Shown piece after piece: positions 1 through 13,700 of a stretch of DNA of 64,000 bases. The stretch lies in the NCBI GenBank assembly GCA_902729315.2, contig LR746266.1, positions 5,462,259 to 5,526,258 on the forward strand, given 5' to 3'. Every line of letters begins with the position of its first letter. The stretch's first letter is position 1. Source of the stretch: Spirodela intermedia (taxonomy: Eukaryota; Streptophyta; Magnoliopsida; Alismatales; Araceae). The position numbers and the translations under genes are program-made. The notes beneath the pieces were generated by a model, which searched no databases, was not told the DNA's origin, and saw only the letters and a program-made list of their open reading frames with translations.

Positions 1-471
1 TTAAATCCGTAAAAATAAAGGCATAAAGAATGTAGAACCACTGGATGAACAACTCGACAACAGTCATTGGATATCGATGAATGGAACTTCGTGACAAAAC
101 AAGAAATAACGGAGAGAACCCTGTTATCCTCTTCCGTGGGGCCTTTAGAAAAAGAAGAAGCTGATGGTGGTCAAGCAGGAAATGCGGCAAATCTTCTAGG
201 CAGATGAACTACCCTGTGTGATGACAATTGAACAAACCTCACCGAAATCATGAGGAGCCCTACACGATAGCTCCCGTCCAGTCTACCCACATGTGATAGG
301 TTGGTAAGAGTTGGCGAATCGAGTTAACGAGAAGAGTGAGAGGGAGAATCGGCTAACTCAATTCCTCCGCAGGTGCTTCTGCGTAACGCTAGAGTAGGAT
401 CCGACAGTCCCAACTGTAGCACGTTAGGGTTTTGAACTCGTTGAGTAGACCGAAATTTATATCTTTCTGGT

Positions 472-472
472 T

Positions 473-512
<40 letters not shown>
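472..512. repeat. Compound TG/GA microsatellite
   Basis: An uninterrupted TG run (about 472-494) passes directly into a GA run (to 512). Confidence 0.95.
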
Positions 513-2748
513 GAGAGACTTGCAGCAGAAAATACCACTCTTGTCTGTAGAAGGATGACCAATTTAGTATTTATGTAACATGTCAGGGCTCCAACTATCG
601 AGACCCGGGATGGGCCTTGCCAAGCCCAAGGTTGGCCTAAGATAGTGTTAAGAGGGGAAGAGGAATTTTCCTGTCTCAGCAGACAGAGGGGAGAAGCGGT
701 AGAAAGACTAACTCAATTTTCATTGACGTTTATCTGCCATTAAATAGGGAGAGAATCCCATAATTCATAATATGCCGTCAGGCTACATCGTAATAGCTAG
801 GAGTTCGGAAAATTGAAAATAGGGTGGGCCGTGTGAAGCCGTAGTCTACACAGCTGCAATCACGGTGGTAGTTGGCGGAGACACTAGAACGGCAAGGGGA
901 TCCTCCCTGGCCACCAAGAGGAACGGCCAATGTCAGGGCATCTTGACACTGAGCACCTAGTTTGGAGCGAGGATGTGTTAGCTAGCCACGAGTTGGGGGA
1001 AGACGCTGAAGGAACATTCATAGGACGTCATAGAAAGACTAAAATTTCTAAGGCGCAGAGTATTACCAGCGGAGGATGGTCTCTTCCGGCGGCAAAGTAG
1101 GTAGTGACTGCTGCCGTCTGAATTGACTCGATCCGTCATCGCACCAGTTCTACCGATCGTTCTCCCAGCGTCCCACGTTTCTACGACAGGTCCCGGGCAA
1201 GAGTCGACATGTTACTGCGGTGTCTGACCGTTGCTATTGTTGAAACTCCAATTGGAGAAAAGGCGAGAGAGAATGAGAGAAAGAGGCCCATGGCCAGCCC
1301 AGTCATCTCTTGTTCCAGTTTTCCGAAATTTGGCGGCGGGTAATGCTCTGGAAGATCTTTTGAGATCTTGTTCTCGTGGAGAAGATGATCAGCGCTTTCC
1401 AACGAAGGGCTGTAGTCATTCTTTACGGACAGTATCTCATAGATCTACTTCCACCAAAATATGGTATTTTCCTCACATGATGTGTATGTGTCAGTCATAG
1501 TTTTGTTAGTCTAAGAAGCTTTATATTTAGTTGGATTTTTGTTTCAAAATTCGATAGGTAACGAAGATGGAGTAATATCTTTTAAGATATCCTAGCATGC
1601 TTTACGCCTATCAATGGGTTGACGATCTCAGATTCTAATTGGAATGGATGTGAACTGGCGCTCAGGAAGATCCGATCTTAGTCTGAATTGGATTAATAAA
1701 ACATAGCCAGAACGTAAAGAAAATATTTTCTCATGACGCATGTTACTTGCGTGTCAGTTCATCTCTCTCTCTCATCTCCTAGACATATGTGTCTTATGTG
1801 AGGGCATACTTATAAAACGTTTTATCATGTTTGTCGATATGTTGCCTAAGGTTATATCATGTAGTTCATTCGTCATAGATATTATACAAAACCCATAAAA
1901 TATGTCCAGCCTGACTTTGAATTTACTGTGGGCCCTCTTGAAACTAATATTCCAAGATTTATTTTAGGCGCCTGGGTAAATCCAAACCGACGAAAGGGCC
2001 CGCAGTTGACTCATTTGAAGCCGATAAAATATTCAAGTTATTTATGAGAATAGCTTGACTTAAGCACCAACTACAAATAAATAAGTATATATGATCACGT
2101 CAGTGGGCAGTTTGAATAGTAAAACAATCAACGAAGGAGACGCTGGCATTTTAAATCGTAAATCTTTGCCGTGTATGTACCCACTCAGCCGGAGACAGAT
2201 TGTTGCATTCGATTTCGTGCGCCAAAAGAAGATCTCGCCATCATCTCGTCACCACCAAATACTAAACTCCATGCTGGGGCGAAGAAAGAGACCGACGAAT
2301 AAGAGTCAAAGATATATAAACAGGTAGATCACACCAACAAGGAACAGGGACCCTGACTGGGGGGCCTGTTCTACGGTGGCCATCACGGTTGCTCCCGATA
2401 TATCATTTTCTCAATATATTAACGCTGGAGATGGCGGCAGTTCCCTGAATTTATGCCCAATTTCTCTTCTTCTATAATTTTTTATGAAGATAGTTAAATT
2501 GAGAGAGGCTATGGTCAGGTCAACATTCGGAACCCTAATTTTAAATTCTACAATGATGTGTATCATATTATGATAGAAAATAGGCACCTTCTTTGATTAT
2601 AAATAGTATTATAAATCCGTATTATTAGGATTGCCAGTGGAACAGGTAAACCTGGACTATGATATAGCTTTTATCAGATGCTCTTTAAATAATATTAATT
2701 TATACATATTCATGCATATATGCATGGCCGAGGTCTCTTAGATAAGTC

Positions 2749-2752
<4 letters not shown>

Positions 2753-2804
<52 letters not shown>
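2753..2804. repeat. (CT)26 microsatellite
   Basis: A pure CT dinucleotide tract of about 52 bases. Open frames across it are artefacts of the repeat. Confidence 0.97.
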
Positions 2805-2808
<4 letters not shown>

Positions 2809-4381
2809 CTTTTATATTTACATATGATGGTGTGCCGATGAATGGATATCGATGACCAGGCACGGGGTTCACGAGGGTCTAATCTGTATCTGATACGGAG
2901 AGCTGTCGTACGAACCTGGTCCATGTGTTTGTCTCCGGACTGACACTGCTAATAGTTTACCGAAATTCTACGTAAAAAATATATATAAATTGTACCCCAG
3001 ACGGCCACGAGAGCGCGGTCTAAGGCCCCTCTCACGGTGGTTCGGTCCCGCGGCCATGTCGCGTGCTTGGGCGACACGTTTGAACGAAGAACGCACACCG
3101 GAAACAGGCGTAGCCACCCATCAGTGTCTTACATTATTGGGCGGTTTGGTCCAACACTGCTCGCCGACGATCCCGGCGGAGCCAAAGTCCGGATAGCGTT
3201 GAATTCTTGGCGCGCCCTCCGAAGGGGGGAACCCGGGATTGATTAGGTCTCAGTCTCACCCCACCCCGTGATAACACCACGTCAACCATCGTAGACGTGG
3301 ACTGATTATTCAGCGAGGCGGCCGGAGGCCATGCAGAGGAATGTAGCAACGGGAGAAGGAGAGAGAGAGACGCGAGGCGGACCTCGCCCTCGTGCTCTCC
3401 CTCATCATCCCCTCTCTCCATTTCCTAAAACCGGCATGATATCATCCTCGGGTTGGCGATAGTGGAGAAGATAACACTGTACCGAACCCATTGGAACTGG
3501 ACGGCGACCCACAACGTGCCGAGAGGAATTCCGTGAAGAGGACGACATCAAGGCTCTCTCGCCGTCTTCCATGGCGGATCTGCACTTCTGGACCCTTTCC
3601 TGTCAGCTCCGGCAGGCTGCAGGAGGCGAAGCTTGGGGGAGATGGGTGGTCTGGAAGCCGACGCCGACACCTAGTTGGAATAATCTCACATTGAAAGTGA
3701 TAGATATTTATCATATGGAAGCTTATTCAACTTATAATTGAGACACAGACGGATGATCGCTTAATCGTATGAGGGTCGTCTGACCGGGGAGCGGTCGAAG
3801 GGGACCAGTTCAGCTGATCTGGGAAGTTTCTCGAGATGGGCTCGGTTGGGGCTAGCCAATGACGAGCGGGAGTTCACGTGGGAGATGACCCACCATCCGT
3901 ATGGTGTTTTCTATATTCTGAGGATCAATGAATGGATCATTCCATCCTTGCGCCTCACGCTTTCGGCCCCGTTCCTTTCCAGGCTTTTCCGCCTGCCTTC
4001 ACGTTGTCATCGAAGCAGACAGTCGCACGTGACACACACACACACATACACTCTTTCTCTCTCTCTCTCCCCTCTCGTAAACTATCTACCCCTGCAGTTC
4101 ACGGTTTGAGGCTAACACAATTCCAAGTTCCTAGATTTAGAGTTGACACAAGTGAAAATAATTTTCTCATCGGAGTTTCGTGCGAACTTCAAGAGAGAGG
4201 GAGAGGGACAGGAAGAGAGAGAGCGCGCAAAGATGTGAAACTTCGTAGACGTTGAGAGAAACTTAGACGAGCGCCATTGACGAGTACAGGGGAGAGAGAG
4301 AGAGAGAGAGCGCCCGGTGGATGTGAAACTTCGCAGAAGTTGAGAGAAATTTAGACGAGAGCCATGGATGAGTACAGGGGA

Positions 4382-4384
<3 letters not shown>

Positions 4385-4453
<69 letters not shown>
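4385..4453. repeat. (GA)n microsatellite, about 69 bp
   Basis: A pure GA tract. It lies at the end of the second of two diverged tandem segments (about 4,225-4,310 and 4,320-4,453), each of which ends in a GA run. Confidence 0.95.
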
Positions 4454-4455
<2 letters not shown>

Positions 4456-4756
4456 ATCATTCTATATAACTAATGTGCTGTGAAGAACTGTTTTCTGTAC
4501 ATCGAAGACGAACTAAAATGAGAGAATTAACAGCTAAGTACAGGGAATGATAAGTTAATTAACAACGGGTTGGTCTCGCTGATCACTGTGAAGTTATCGG
4601 ATCCCGTCTAATTTTCTTCTGCCCATCGTCTGTATCACATCGGATACCACCTGCAGTTCCTTCTATAGCCACCGGAGAAATATGAACTCCCTGTCCCGGG
4701 GAAAAAAAGGGGTTTGGGCTCCCTTAACGATGGCGGAGGAGGAAGCTACCCTATCT

Positions 4757-5868
4757 TCAGCAGGCTGCCGATGGCGGGTGGGCTGCTGTGAAGGTGTTGT
4801 AGAAGTGGCCCTTTGGCGCCATCACGAAATGACCGGCGGCGGAGACGGGTCCCTTTGCGGCGTCGGCTGATGTGGCGGTGATCCTCTCGCACGAGGGGCA
4901 CATAGTGAGCGTGGTGGTGGGAAGGTGCATGTAGAGTGGCGGGGCGAGCTTGAGGGCCTTGAGTTCTTGCAGCTCCTTCTGCAGCCTTCGGTTCTCGTCT
5001 GTCAGGCTCTCGCAGCACCTCTTGAGGAACTCACAGTCCACCTCCGTCTGCTTCAGCTTGGTTCTGCCATGGGCGAGAGCAGATTAGAACATTTTTACAA
5101 TTCCATTCATGGAAAGAGAAGAGGGATGATCGACATGGGAAGAGAAGAGGGTCTAAATCGCTTGAAAAGTAAATAAAGGCCAGAACTGGTGAATTAGGTA
5201 TTCGACTTAGATGAGGGTACCTTGCTCTCCGGTTCTGAAACCAGACTTCGACTTGGCGCGGCCGCAGATTCAATTGCTTCGCCAAGGCCTGCTTTTGCTT
5301 CTGATGAAGAGGAGATAGGGTTGTATCAATAAGAGATTTTTTCCACAGAGAGGAAAGAAAAGGTCCACTGAATCCGCAAAGATACAGGGAGAGAGGAAGG
5401 TTTGAATCCTACCGGATTGAGGGTGCTGTGCTCCTTGAACCTTTCCTCCAAGAGGGTGGACTGTTCCTTAGTGAGTCTAAGCTTCTTCCTGGCGCTGCCC
5501 TCCTCCTCATCGCTGACCCGCGAGGAGACCCGCTCGGCCTCTTCCTCCTCGCTCACTGCATCCTTCTCCTTCTTGATGCTTGACGAAGGGAACGCGTTGG
5601 AGAAGGACGAGACGACGCTGAGGGGAGGAGACTGCCGGGCCGACCTCGGCTCTAGGGTGGCCGTCATCCGCTGGTATGAACCATCCGAGAGGCTCAACGT
5701 AAGCGACGGCTCAGCCGCCATCTGCCATGCTACAGACTCTCTAACCTCCAGCTTGACGCCGCTGTCTCGCTTCCGGTAGCTGTCGGCGGCCGGCGGGGAG
5801 GTAGCCCATGCTTCATACCCCAGACCGAGAACCAGGCCCCTATCCCAGTTGCTGTCATCCGCCCCCAT
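4757..5868 (-). CDS. HD-Zip class II homeodomain-leucine zipper protein, HAT14-like
   Basis: Nuclear DNA-binding transcription factor of homeodomain-leucine zipper class II. Exons on the minus strand are 5868-5413, 5300-5221 and 5063-4757, all with GT-AG borders, giving 280 residues. Features in order: an EAR-type repression motif LTLSL (about 56-60), an acidic Ser/Glu-rich stretch (104-123), the homeodomain (about 126-181) with [10 protein letters not shown] and helix 3 [11 protein letters not shown], a leucine zipper directly after it ([15 protein letters not shown] onward, about 180-215), then [10 protein letters not shown] carrying the CPSCE motif that defines class II. The intron splitting the codon after VWFQNRRA is typical of the class. 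I chose the ATG at 5868 because the open frame extends upstream to about 6,057 without an earlier ATG. An extra 5' exon cannot be excluded, because HAT14-type proteins can have longer N-termini. Family knowledge suggests roles in shade or auxin responses. The exact orthologue is not proven. Confidence 0.93.
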
Positions 5869-6009
5869 GCCTAGGTTTCCCACCCCGTCTCCTCTCCGAG
5901 GTTTGTGGCAGCTCTCCCTTTGCCCCTCCTCGCTTCCCTGTCTCCCCTCTATATCTTCCCCCGCTTCGCGACTATTCCCAGAGGGACGGGTAGAAATACG
6001 GGGGGCGGC

Positions 6010-6023
6010 GGGGGGGGGGGGGG
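6010..6023. repeat. Poly-G run in HD-Zip 5' leader
   Basis: Fourteen consecutive G on the plus strand, so C in the HD-Zip transcript sense. It lies within the likely 5' untranslated region and is a likely sequencing or slippage trouble spot. It also creates the apparent proline run in the open frame upstream of the chosen ATG. Confidence 0.8.
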
Positions 6024-7000
6024 ACAGTTGTGGAAAGAATTTCGATTTCTCTGTCACTGCGTAGGTTGACCACGGAGATTGCTCACCTCCATCGAACAGT
6101 AGGAAAAAGCTCGCGGCAACATCTCTCTCTCTCTCTCTTATTTAACAAACTACGTGTATTCACATGGGAATAGCGGTGAACATATAATATTCGAGGATGG
6201 GTGGAGGGGTGCATACGCACATAAAGGGAGTGCCTTCACCGGTCTCCCCTTCACTGCCCACCACCCACCTCCCGTCCTCGCCACATTAACTACGTATCCC
6301 CCCTCCCCTCCTCTTCACCCTCCATCTATTATTTCCACGCCTTCCGCTTTACAGAAGAGCCCCCGTCATCCCATCTCATCTCCCTTCCATATATTCTCCG
6401 GCTCTTCGGCTGGTGGCTTCTCATCGAGGGGGAGCAAGAGCGTGTGCACGCTCGTGCGAGAGGATTCCTCCCCCGGCAGCTGTGGCCGCGCCGGCAAGCC
6501 TGCCGGCTAAAGCGGGGCCACGCCATCACTTTGAAGGGCTCACCGCCCATGATTGATCGAGCCCGTCCAATCATCATCAGATGACCCGGACCCACGGCTG
6601 CGCCGCCGGCCTTCACGTGTCCTGTCTCCGCCTTCCCGTTGGCCGTGGGGACGGCCTCTCCGGAGGAGTCCAACTCGGGCCGATCGGACAACGCGGCTCG
6701 TAGGTAGCGATGAGGAGGAGAATAATCAAAGGAGGAGTCGACCAACCCCACGATTGTAATTCCGATCGAATATTTTTATCTCGCCACGATTTCCCTCGAG
6801 AGATATGCGTTGACACCGGGCACGTCCCCGCGAATCGGATGAGAGAGCGCCAATCGGATTGAACCCGGAAGTAATCTAAGATAACAGGGGGCGGGGTTGA
6901 CCCGGCTGAAGCCATCGCGCCAGCCAACCATCGTGCGAGGCACCGATCGTAGGCTCCCCCGCGCCTCACCCTGCCGCGTCATGGATGGAGCACGGCAGCA

Positions 7001-7008
7001 CACGTGTC
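7001..7008. promoter_or_regulatory. G-box/ABRE-like element
   Basis: CACGTGTC, the ACGT-core element bound by bZIP/bHLH factors. It lies 1.1 kb upstream of the HD-Zip ATG. A single short motif, so function is only suggested. Confidence 0.3.
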
Positions 7009-7094
7009 GCCCAGACGGGGGGAATTCGCTTGCCGCATGACGTGTGGGTCGGGCTGCCCCCGGCCTCACCAATGATTTGCCACCGCCAGGGGGG

Positions 7095-7097
<3 letters not shown>

Positions 7098-7167
<70 letters not shown>

Positions 7168-7169
7168 TA
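7098..7169. repeat. GA microsatellite, imperfect
   Basis: GA tract interrupted by single substitutions (GATAGA, GAAAGA). Confidence 0.95.
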
Positions 7170-8983
7170 AGATTCCTTCTGTGGTTGGCAACCGCTAACG
7201 GTGAGCTCATAATTGGCAGATGACCGGTTCGGGCTTTTAAAAAGGGAAGGGAGAAACCACCTCCTCCATCATAATTCATCTATCCTGCGGAGAGAAAAAG
7301 GGCCAGCTTATTCCTCCATAATACTATTAATCTCAATATTATTATTAACTCCTGGGTTGATGGTTTAGTAGGGTTGGTTGATGGTAGGTCGGGCTAACCG
7401 GGTCACGTTCCGATCTGAGTCGGCTCGCCACCATGGAGACTTTTCCTCTCTGTTTCTCTTTCTCTCTTTTGACTAAGTCTTCGGAAAAGGCGCCCGGGCT
7501 CAAGCTGAGTTGGCGTGTTCTAGTCCGAACCCGGCCCGGTGACTACCGGGCAGAAAGGGAAATCAATTCGGTGGCGTCACCCAATCCGATCCCCTTGACC
7601 CGGGGGGCCGGGCCCGCATACTCATTTGTCGACTATGGGCTCTGGACATTATCCCACATCGGCAAAGCCCGGCCCAGGGCGGGCCCACCGGTGTAGGGCC
7701 TGATATAGAAACGCCTTACGCGGCGGGACCCACTTGTTTCGCCGTGAATAGTATGCAGATCCCATTCCGGCTTCACATGGGATCCGAATCATTACTACGT
7801 CGCCGTCAGCAAATCGCCAAAATCTTTGCAGGGCCCGCCGTCCTTTACCCTCCCAGTGGCGCTTAATGGGCCCCACTGAAAGCCATCCGTTAGATCGTAT
7901 CAGGCTTGGAAAGAATGATTGGACTTCCCTCTCGGCCCATCATCACGGGGCTCCTTGACCGCCGTCGGATGACCGTGATAGCGGCGGCGTCGAAAGGGAC
8001 GGTCCGCCGGCCGCCGTCGCCCGCTCGGGCGGTGATTCTACCGGCAACCCCGAGAATCGTCACAATAATAATAAGCCGTGACAGTAATCATTTCTCCGAT
8101 GACGTCACCAATGATCAATCTTCTTCTCTCTCTCTCTCTCTCTCGTGAAGGGAAGAATGGTGGGAACGAAGAGTTGATGAAGGACCAGGGAAATCGGTGT
8201 CTTAACCGGGACCCGCAGAGATACTCGATCACCTTCTCGGATCGGAGCCTGGTACGCCTGTCGATCTTCGAACTAAACTAATAATCTCTGCTCGACTGGA
8301 CTGCCGTCGCCTTCCGAGGAAACTTCCTGGCTGCTTCCCGGCGACGGCAATAGCTTCCTCCAACGTGCACCGTTCAACGAAGTTGAGGGGTTCGAAGACC
8401 CCTACGTAACCAGTGGGCAGCTAAGTTGAATAGCACCATGCTGAAGAAAATAAGAAAGTCTTGATTTTACTTGGATGGAAGTCGCGCGCTTTGCCCGACT
8501 TCTGACCTTTCTTGGGCAAACATGGCGAGCCATGTACGACTCAAGGTAGGACAACCCCCCACCCCCATTATTGACCTCCATGTGACCTGCTGATCTTCTC
8601 TTAGGACTGCTTCGCGCGTGCCAACTTCAGCCTTTCGAATATTCTCTCTCATCCTCTCTCTGTGGCTCTCTCTCTCGCCCTTCGCACGTGACCACCCCAT
8701 ATTGTTGGATCCACCGAGGCACGGATATGCCTTCTCAATCTGCTTGGCACCCAACTTGGAGGACGATTCTTCCTCGTGGTGGCTGCCGACAGCTTTCGTC
8801 GTTCCGATGAGGACATGCATAATGCCGCTGAGTTCATCACACGTTTGAGGGATAGGTTGCCGGAAAAGTGAGTATATGTGCCGACTATTGTCTAATGTGG
8901 ACAGTGCTTACTTACGTCGTCAAATCCAAGTTAGATTTGATTCAGCTCTGAAAGCAGTTTGTGAAATACACGCCTTGTGAACC

Positions 8984-9095
<112 letters not shown>

Positions 9096-10482
9096 TCGTG
9101 GGGAGGAAATCTTCCACCAAAGCGTGGACTTTGTCTTTCTTAAGGCTTTAAAACAATGGTGCAGTTGCGGTTAGTAGGCCATGAAGAAAGGAAGCGCCAG
9201 GGATGTGAGATGGGTTGACCCTCGATTCAGTTGGCGTTATCTAGCCATCTCTTCTCGGTTGTGTTTCGCATTAATACCCTCATCCAGCCCTAATTTGCAT
9301 CCCATCCTCGTTGCGTGTCGGCGTATGGGGTCGTTCACTGATCACCACCCAGCAACTGCTTTAACTCAATCTTGAGCTACGCCTCGACAGAGAATATATC
9401 CGCAAAACTCTCTAATATTCAAGGGTTTTGTGATACTTTCGATTTTTTTACGGAATCTCTAACACATTTGTTAATAATTCTACGAACGGTCAAATCGTGA
9501 CCGGAGAACTCGGGCCAGCTCCGCTGTTTTCTTCGTTGATGTCCCATGACCTTCTCTCACCCCTGGATCTACCCATTATCTTGTCGTTGTCCCACTCTAG
9601 AGAGAGAGAGAGAGAGAGAGAGAAAGAAAGAGCGTCGGTTGGGGTTGGGATCTTGGACGTTTCTTCAACGAGACTACATGCAATTCGTAACGCACACGCA
9701 TAGTTTTGACGAGGGATGAGGCGGCCACCGACGATCCATTTCTCCTGCAGCGAACGCGAAATTCTTTGAGCCTTGTTGTGACGGGTAGAAGAGGCTTCTC
9801 TGCTTCACTCACCTAAACCACGACAAGGAGGAATTCCTTTCGGTCAACAGAAGCTCAGAAGGTACTCAGCAACTCATGCTGACGGCCACCAACTTCATGG
9901 AACCTTTCTTTTGACTTGTTCTCCCAGTCAACACCGTCCCCGAGGTGTAGTGTCTCCGATTGATGGCGCTTCACTATCCAAAGATGGAAAGTCGAAATTA
10001 TTTATTTCGTATTTAAGGGTTTTCAATGGACTGGATAAGCTTGAGTTTGACTTGCACTATTTGAAGATTTTTCCAATCATGAGCTTCGAAATAGATTTGG
10101 AAATAAAATAATCCCATTATATTAAATTCATCCCTATCAATAGAATAAATAAAGAGCTAGCTGATGAAGTACATTTGTTAAACATAAAAGCTGGATAATC
10201 CACTCGTAAGATAAAAATGAGAATTTAAGATTTTTTTAAAATTCTATTTTAATAATCTAATCGATATAATTTCAACGTTTTATAATCCAAATAGTCCACA
10301 TTAATTTTTATTTTAATCATGGGGAGGGGCGTCAGTACTCGGATAACGCTTCTATGCTGGGCACAGTGGAAAGAATTACAACTTAATAAAAAAAAAACTT
10401 TATTGGGTTGAACTCGGCCCCCTAGGTTTCTAATTTTCTTAAAAATAATGTGTGAAAAACTCGGATAAAACTTGGATAGTCC

Positions 10483-10620
10483 GGCCCATTGGTGTTCTAA
10501 TGGGCCAAGTTCAGGACGTTAAGTAGGCTTAATAAGCGGGCCCAAATTATTTTTATGGACCCACCAGGGTTTTTTGAGGCCCACAATGGGCTCCAAGTGA
10601 CCGTGGTTGGGCCAGGCCCA
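10483..10620 (+). promoter_or_regulatory. Cluster of GGCCCA/TGGGCC site II-type elements upstream of the S28 gene
   Basis: Within about 140 bp there are at least six GGCCCA or TGGGCC/TGGGCT words (near 10,484, 10,501, 10,541, 10,580, 10,588, 10,609 and 10,615). They end about 130 bases before the chosen S28 start codon. Such site II elements are known TCP-factor targets in plant promoters of growth-related or broadly expressed genes. No TATA box is evident between them and the ATG. The link to S28 expression is inferred from position. Confidence 0.5.
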
Positions 10621-10753
10621 TTAGTATCGTACAATGCCCATGAACCTGCAAGAGAAGGAATTCAGGCACGAGAAGAAGCTTAGACCTCACTCACACCTAC
10701 TGTCTGAGAGGGAGCAACGGGAGGTAGGGGAGAAGGAGAGGGGGAAGAAGGGC

Positions 10754-13700
10754 ATGGGCACTGTGGGTTTCCTCCCGAAGCTGTTGAGCCTCGTCTTCTT
10801 CTCTGTGGTCGTCTGTTTCACCAACTCAGTCGCAGATGTGGGACTCGACGAACGGCCATCCATGCCCTCTGGTCGAGCTTCACGCCCCCGATTCACCGGG
10901 AAGTTTGCGCGCGAGGGTGGCGCTGTAAAGACAGCGTACAAGTACGAGACCCGGTATTTCTCTCAGCCGCTGGATCATTTCAGCTTTGCGGAGCTCCCGA
11001 CGTTCGATCAGCGGTACTTGGTGGGCGGAGATGGCCAGTGGTCGAGCAGCGGCGGTGCCGGCGGAGGACGGGGCCCAATCTTCTTCTACTGCGGCAACGA
11101 GGGGGATATCGAGTGGTTCGCCGCCAATACTGGGTTTGTCTGGGAGATCGCCCCTAGTTTTGGTGCCCTTGTCGTCTTCGCGGAGGTAATGTTCGGGCTT
11201 CGTCCATATGCATATCCTAGGAAGAATTGAAGGCTCTGCTCATGACGTTGTTGCGGAAGACGAATGCTCAAGCTTAGGTTCTCTTCGATTCAGACAGGCA
11301 CCTTTCAGGTAGTGAGAAGTCCATGGCAGCCCGATTGCTACAGTTGCCGTTACTCTGGGAGCTGGAGCAGCTGAGCGATGTTATGCTTGCTGTTACTTCT
11401 TGAATCTGGGTGGTTACGGAATATCTCGGTGCAATATGTTGCCAATTGGCGCAAAAATATCTACTCTTTCAAAGAAAGACAGGTTTCTAGTCGACTAAAG
11501 AGACCGTCATGTTTTCTGGCACCTCATGAAACGACAGAGAGGACTCTTGTTACACATTCGGCACCTAGAATCATCATCTTCACTCCCTAGGAGTCCACTA
11601 TATCTTCTTATTGTTTCCACGTCGTTGCTAAAACGTTTTCGTATCGTGTGATCACCTGTTTGGACCGTGCCTGTAAAGTGGGATTAGGAGAATCAGTCCG
11701 GAAATTATGGTACCCCATATTAATCTCACGTCTCTTTGACATGTGTTTCCTTGATTCATCCTCACCTCTATTCTATCCTCTCATAGATTATTCCTCTTGT
11801 ATTACCCAGAATGCATTGAGTTTCAGGTATCGGCCTTTTCTCCCAATTCCATGTTTAATTTGTGACGTCTCTTGAATAAATGCCAATGTTGTAAGTGTTA
11901 ACTTATATAGATGACTTAACCTCTTACATAATTAGGTACATGATGTATTTCTGAGGTGATATGAAAATCCAAATAGAGACTTGTTGCACTCCAAGAAGTT
12001 TTGATGGCTCTGAGGATTGACAATTTGTCACTATCAAGTAAATGGACGTAGAGTGGAGAGGACTAACCAGAGGTTTGCTCTGAAATGAAACAGGAAATTA
12101 TATTATAATCTTGGCAAACTGTACCCGTTTAGCCATTACGGCAAGAACTTGGTATTTTTTTGGTTTATACATTGGTATTCTAATTTTTCATTACAGTAGC
12201 TATTTATTATGAAATATGCGCTGAGGTCCCAGTTCTTAGTTTCGCTGTTGAGTTGCCTGCTAATTTTCTGTTTCATGATTTATTTTTACTCATTTTAGCA
12301 TCGCTACTATGGAAAATCCATGCCGTTTGGGAGTAGAGACAAGGCATATGAAAATGCTGCATCGTTATCTTACCTTACGGCAGAACAAGCTCTAGCAGAC
12401 TTTGCCACACTGATCACTGGCCTGAAAAGGAATATGTCAGCAGAGAAGTCCCCAGTCGTATTATTTGGCGGCTCTTATGGAGGAAGTAATGATTGTGCCG
12501 AACATTTATCTTCAAGATATAGCCCAAATGCTTATTATGGTATTTAAGACATTAATTTTACACTTTTTCGTCGATGAAACAGTGCTCGCTGCATGGATGA
12601 GGTTAAAATATCCTCATATTGCTGTTGGAGCGCTTGCCTCTTCAGCACCCATTCTGCAATTCGAAGATATTGTTAAGCCAGAAACATTTTACAACATAGT
12701 CTCAAATGATTTTAGAGTCAGTAATCATCCTTCTCTTAATCGTATATTAATTACAATATATTGGTTTTTGCCTATATATGCATCTTCTATCTACTAAGAC
12801 CCACACTTCTCCTGGCTCAGCGTGAAAGTTTGAGCTGCTTTAAGACAATAAAAGATTCATGGGATGTTCTAGAATCCGAAGGGAAGAAGCTTAATGGGCT
12901 AATGAACCTGAGCAGAACCTTTCACCTGTGCCAGTAAGTTGAACCATTCTGGTTCCAGATTCGTTGGTCTTTGGCTTTGGATTCAATCTGAATATTTTAT
13001 GTCAATATTTGCAGGAAATTGAACGGGACTCAGGAGCTTTCTGATTGGTTAAACTCTGCTTATAGCTATTTGGCTATGGTTGACTATCCATATGCTTCCG
13101 AGTTTCTCATGCCTCTGCCTGGAAACCCAATAAAAGAGGTAACTGAAAAGGTTCAGGCCTATTATCAAGGATGTACGTTGTTCAGTTACCATTCAGTATA
13201 CATCATCTATGAGCGACATTTTTTTCCCCATTGACAGATGGTCTTCGGCAACTGATTAATAAGTTAGTTTGTCTTCGCCATCTTACCTATGTCAATTTAG
13301 ATGTATTTCTCTGCTTTATCTTTGAACAGTACTCCGTTCTTTCAACTTCATTGATCTCAGACTTTGCACTTTTTCTCATCTTGCTTATTTTGTCTAATTT
13401 CATACACGGATTATATTTTCTAAACCAAGACCTGATTTCAAGCAAAATGTGCTCAATTTAATTTACCTCTGTGTTTTTGTATGTAGATCCATTAGATATC
13501 TTGGTAAACTCTCGTTCCACCTCACTCCTTGGTCCTAAAAACCCCTGTAAGAAAAATACTCTGATGTTCTTGACGGTAGTCATGTCTTGATTCTCCTATT
13601 TCTGAAGGTATGCAAGAGTATCGATGATCATGCTGATGGGAGAGGGATCTTGGAGCAAATATATGCGGGAGTGAACATATATTACAATTATTCTGGAGAT

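Larger units (their letters stand above)
1..4756. other. Gene-poor flank with microsatellites
   Basis: I found no supportable gene here. The open frames are short, mostly lie over GA/CT tracts or low-complexity DNA, and show no recognisable domain or splice structure. The segment contains simple repeats listed separately and diffuse GA-rich patches, for example around 4,190-4,310. There, two diverged copies of a segment ending in a GA tract sit in tandem, at about 4,225-4,310 and 4,320-4,453. The 3' untranslated region of the HD-Zip gene probably occupies the last few hundred bases, but no polyadenylation signal could be chosen. Confidence 0.5.

Noticed and set aside
5869-6057. HD-Zip N-terminal extension in open frame
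   Set aside because: No ATG in frame upstream of 5868 before the stop; the apparent start at 6057 is GTG. Proline run comes from a poly-G homopolymer.
6776-7279. 167-codon minus-strand frame upstream of the HD-Zip gene
   Set aside because: Its middle is a GA/CT microsatellite translated as Leu-Ser repeats. No family resemblance.
10634-10753. Upstream in-frame ATG of the S28 gene
   Set aside because: It would put 40 charged residues before the signal peptide. The ATG at 10754 gives a normal secreted precursor.
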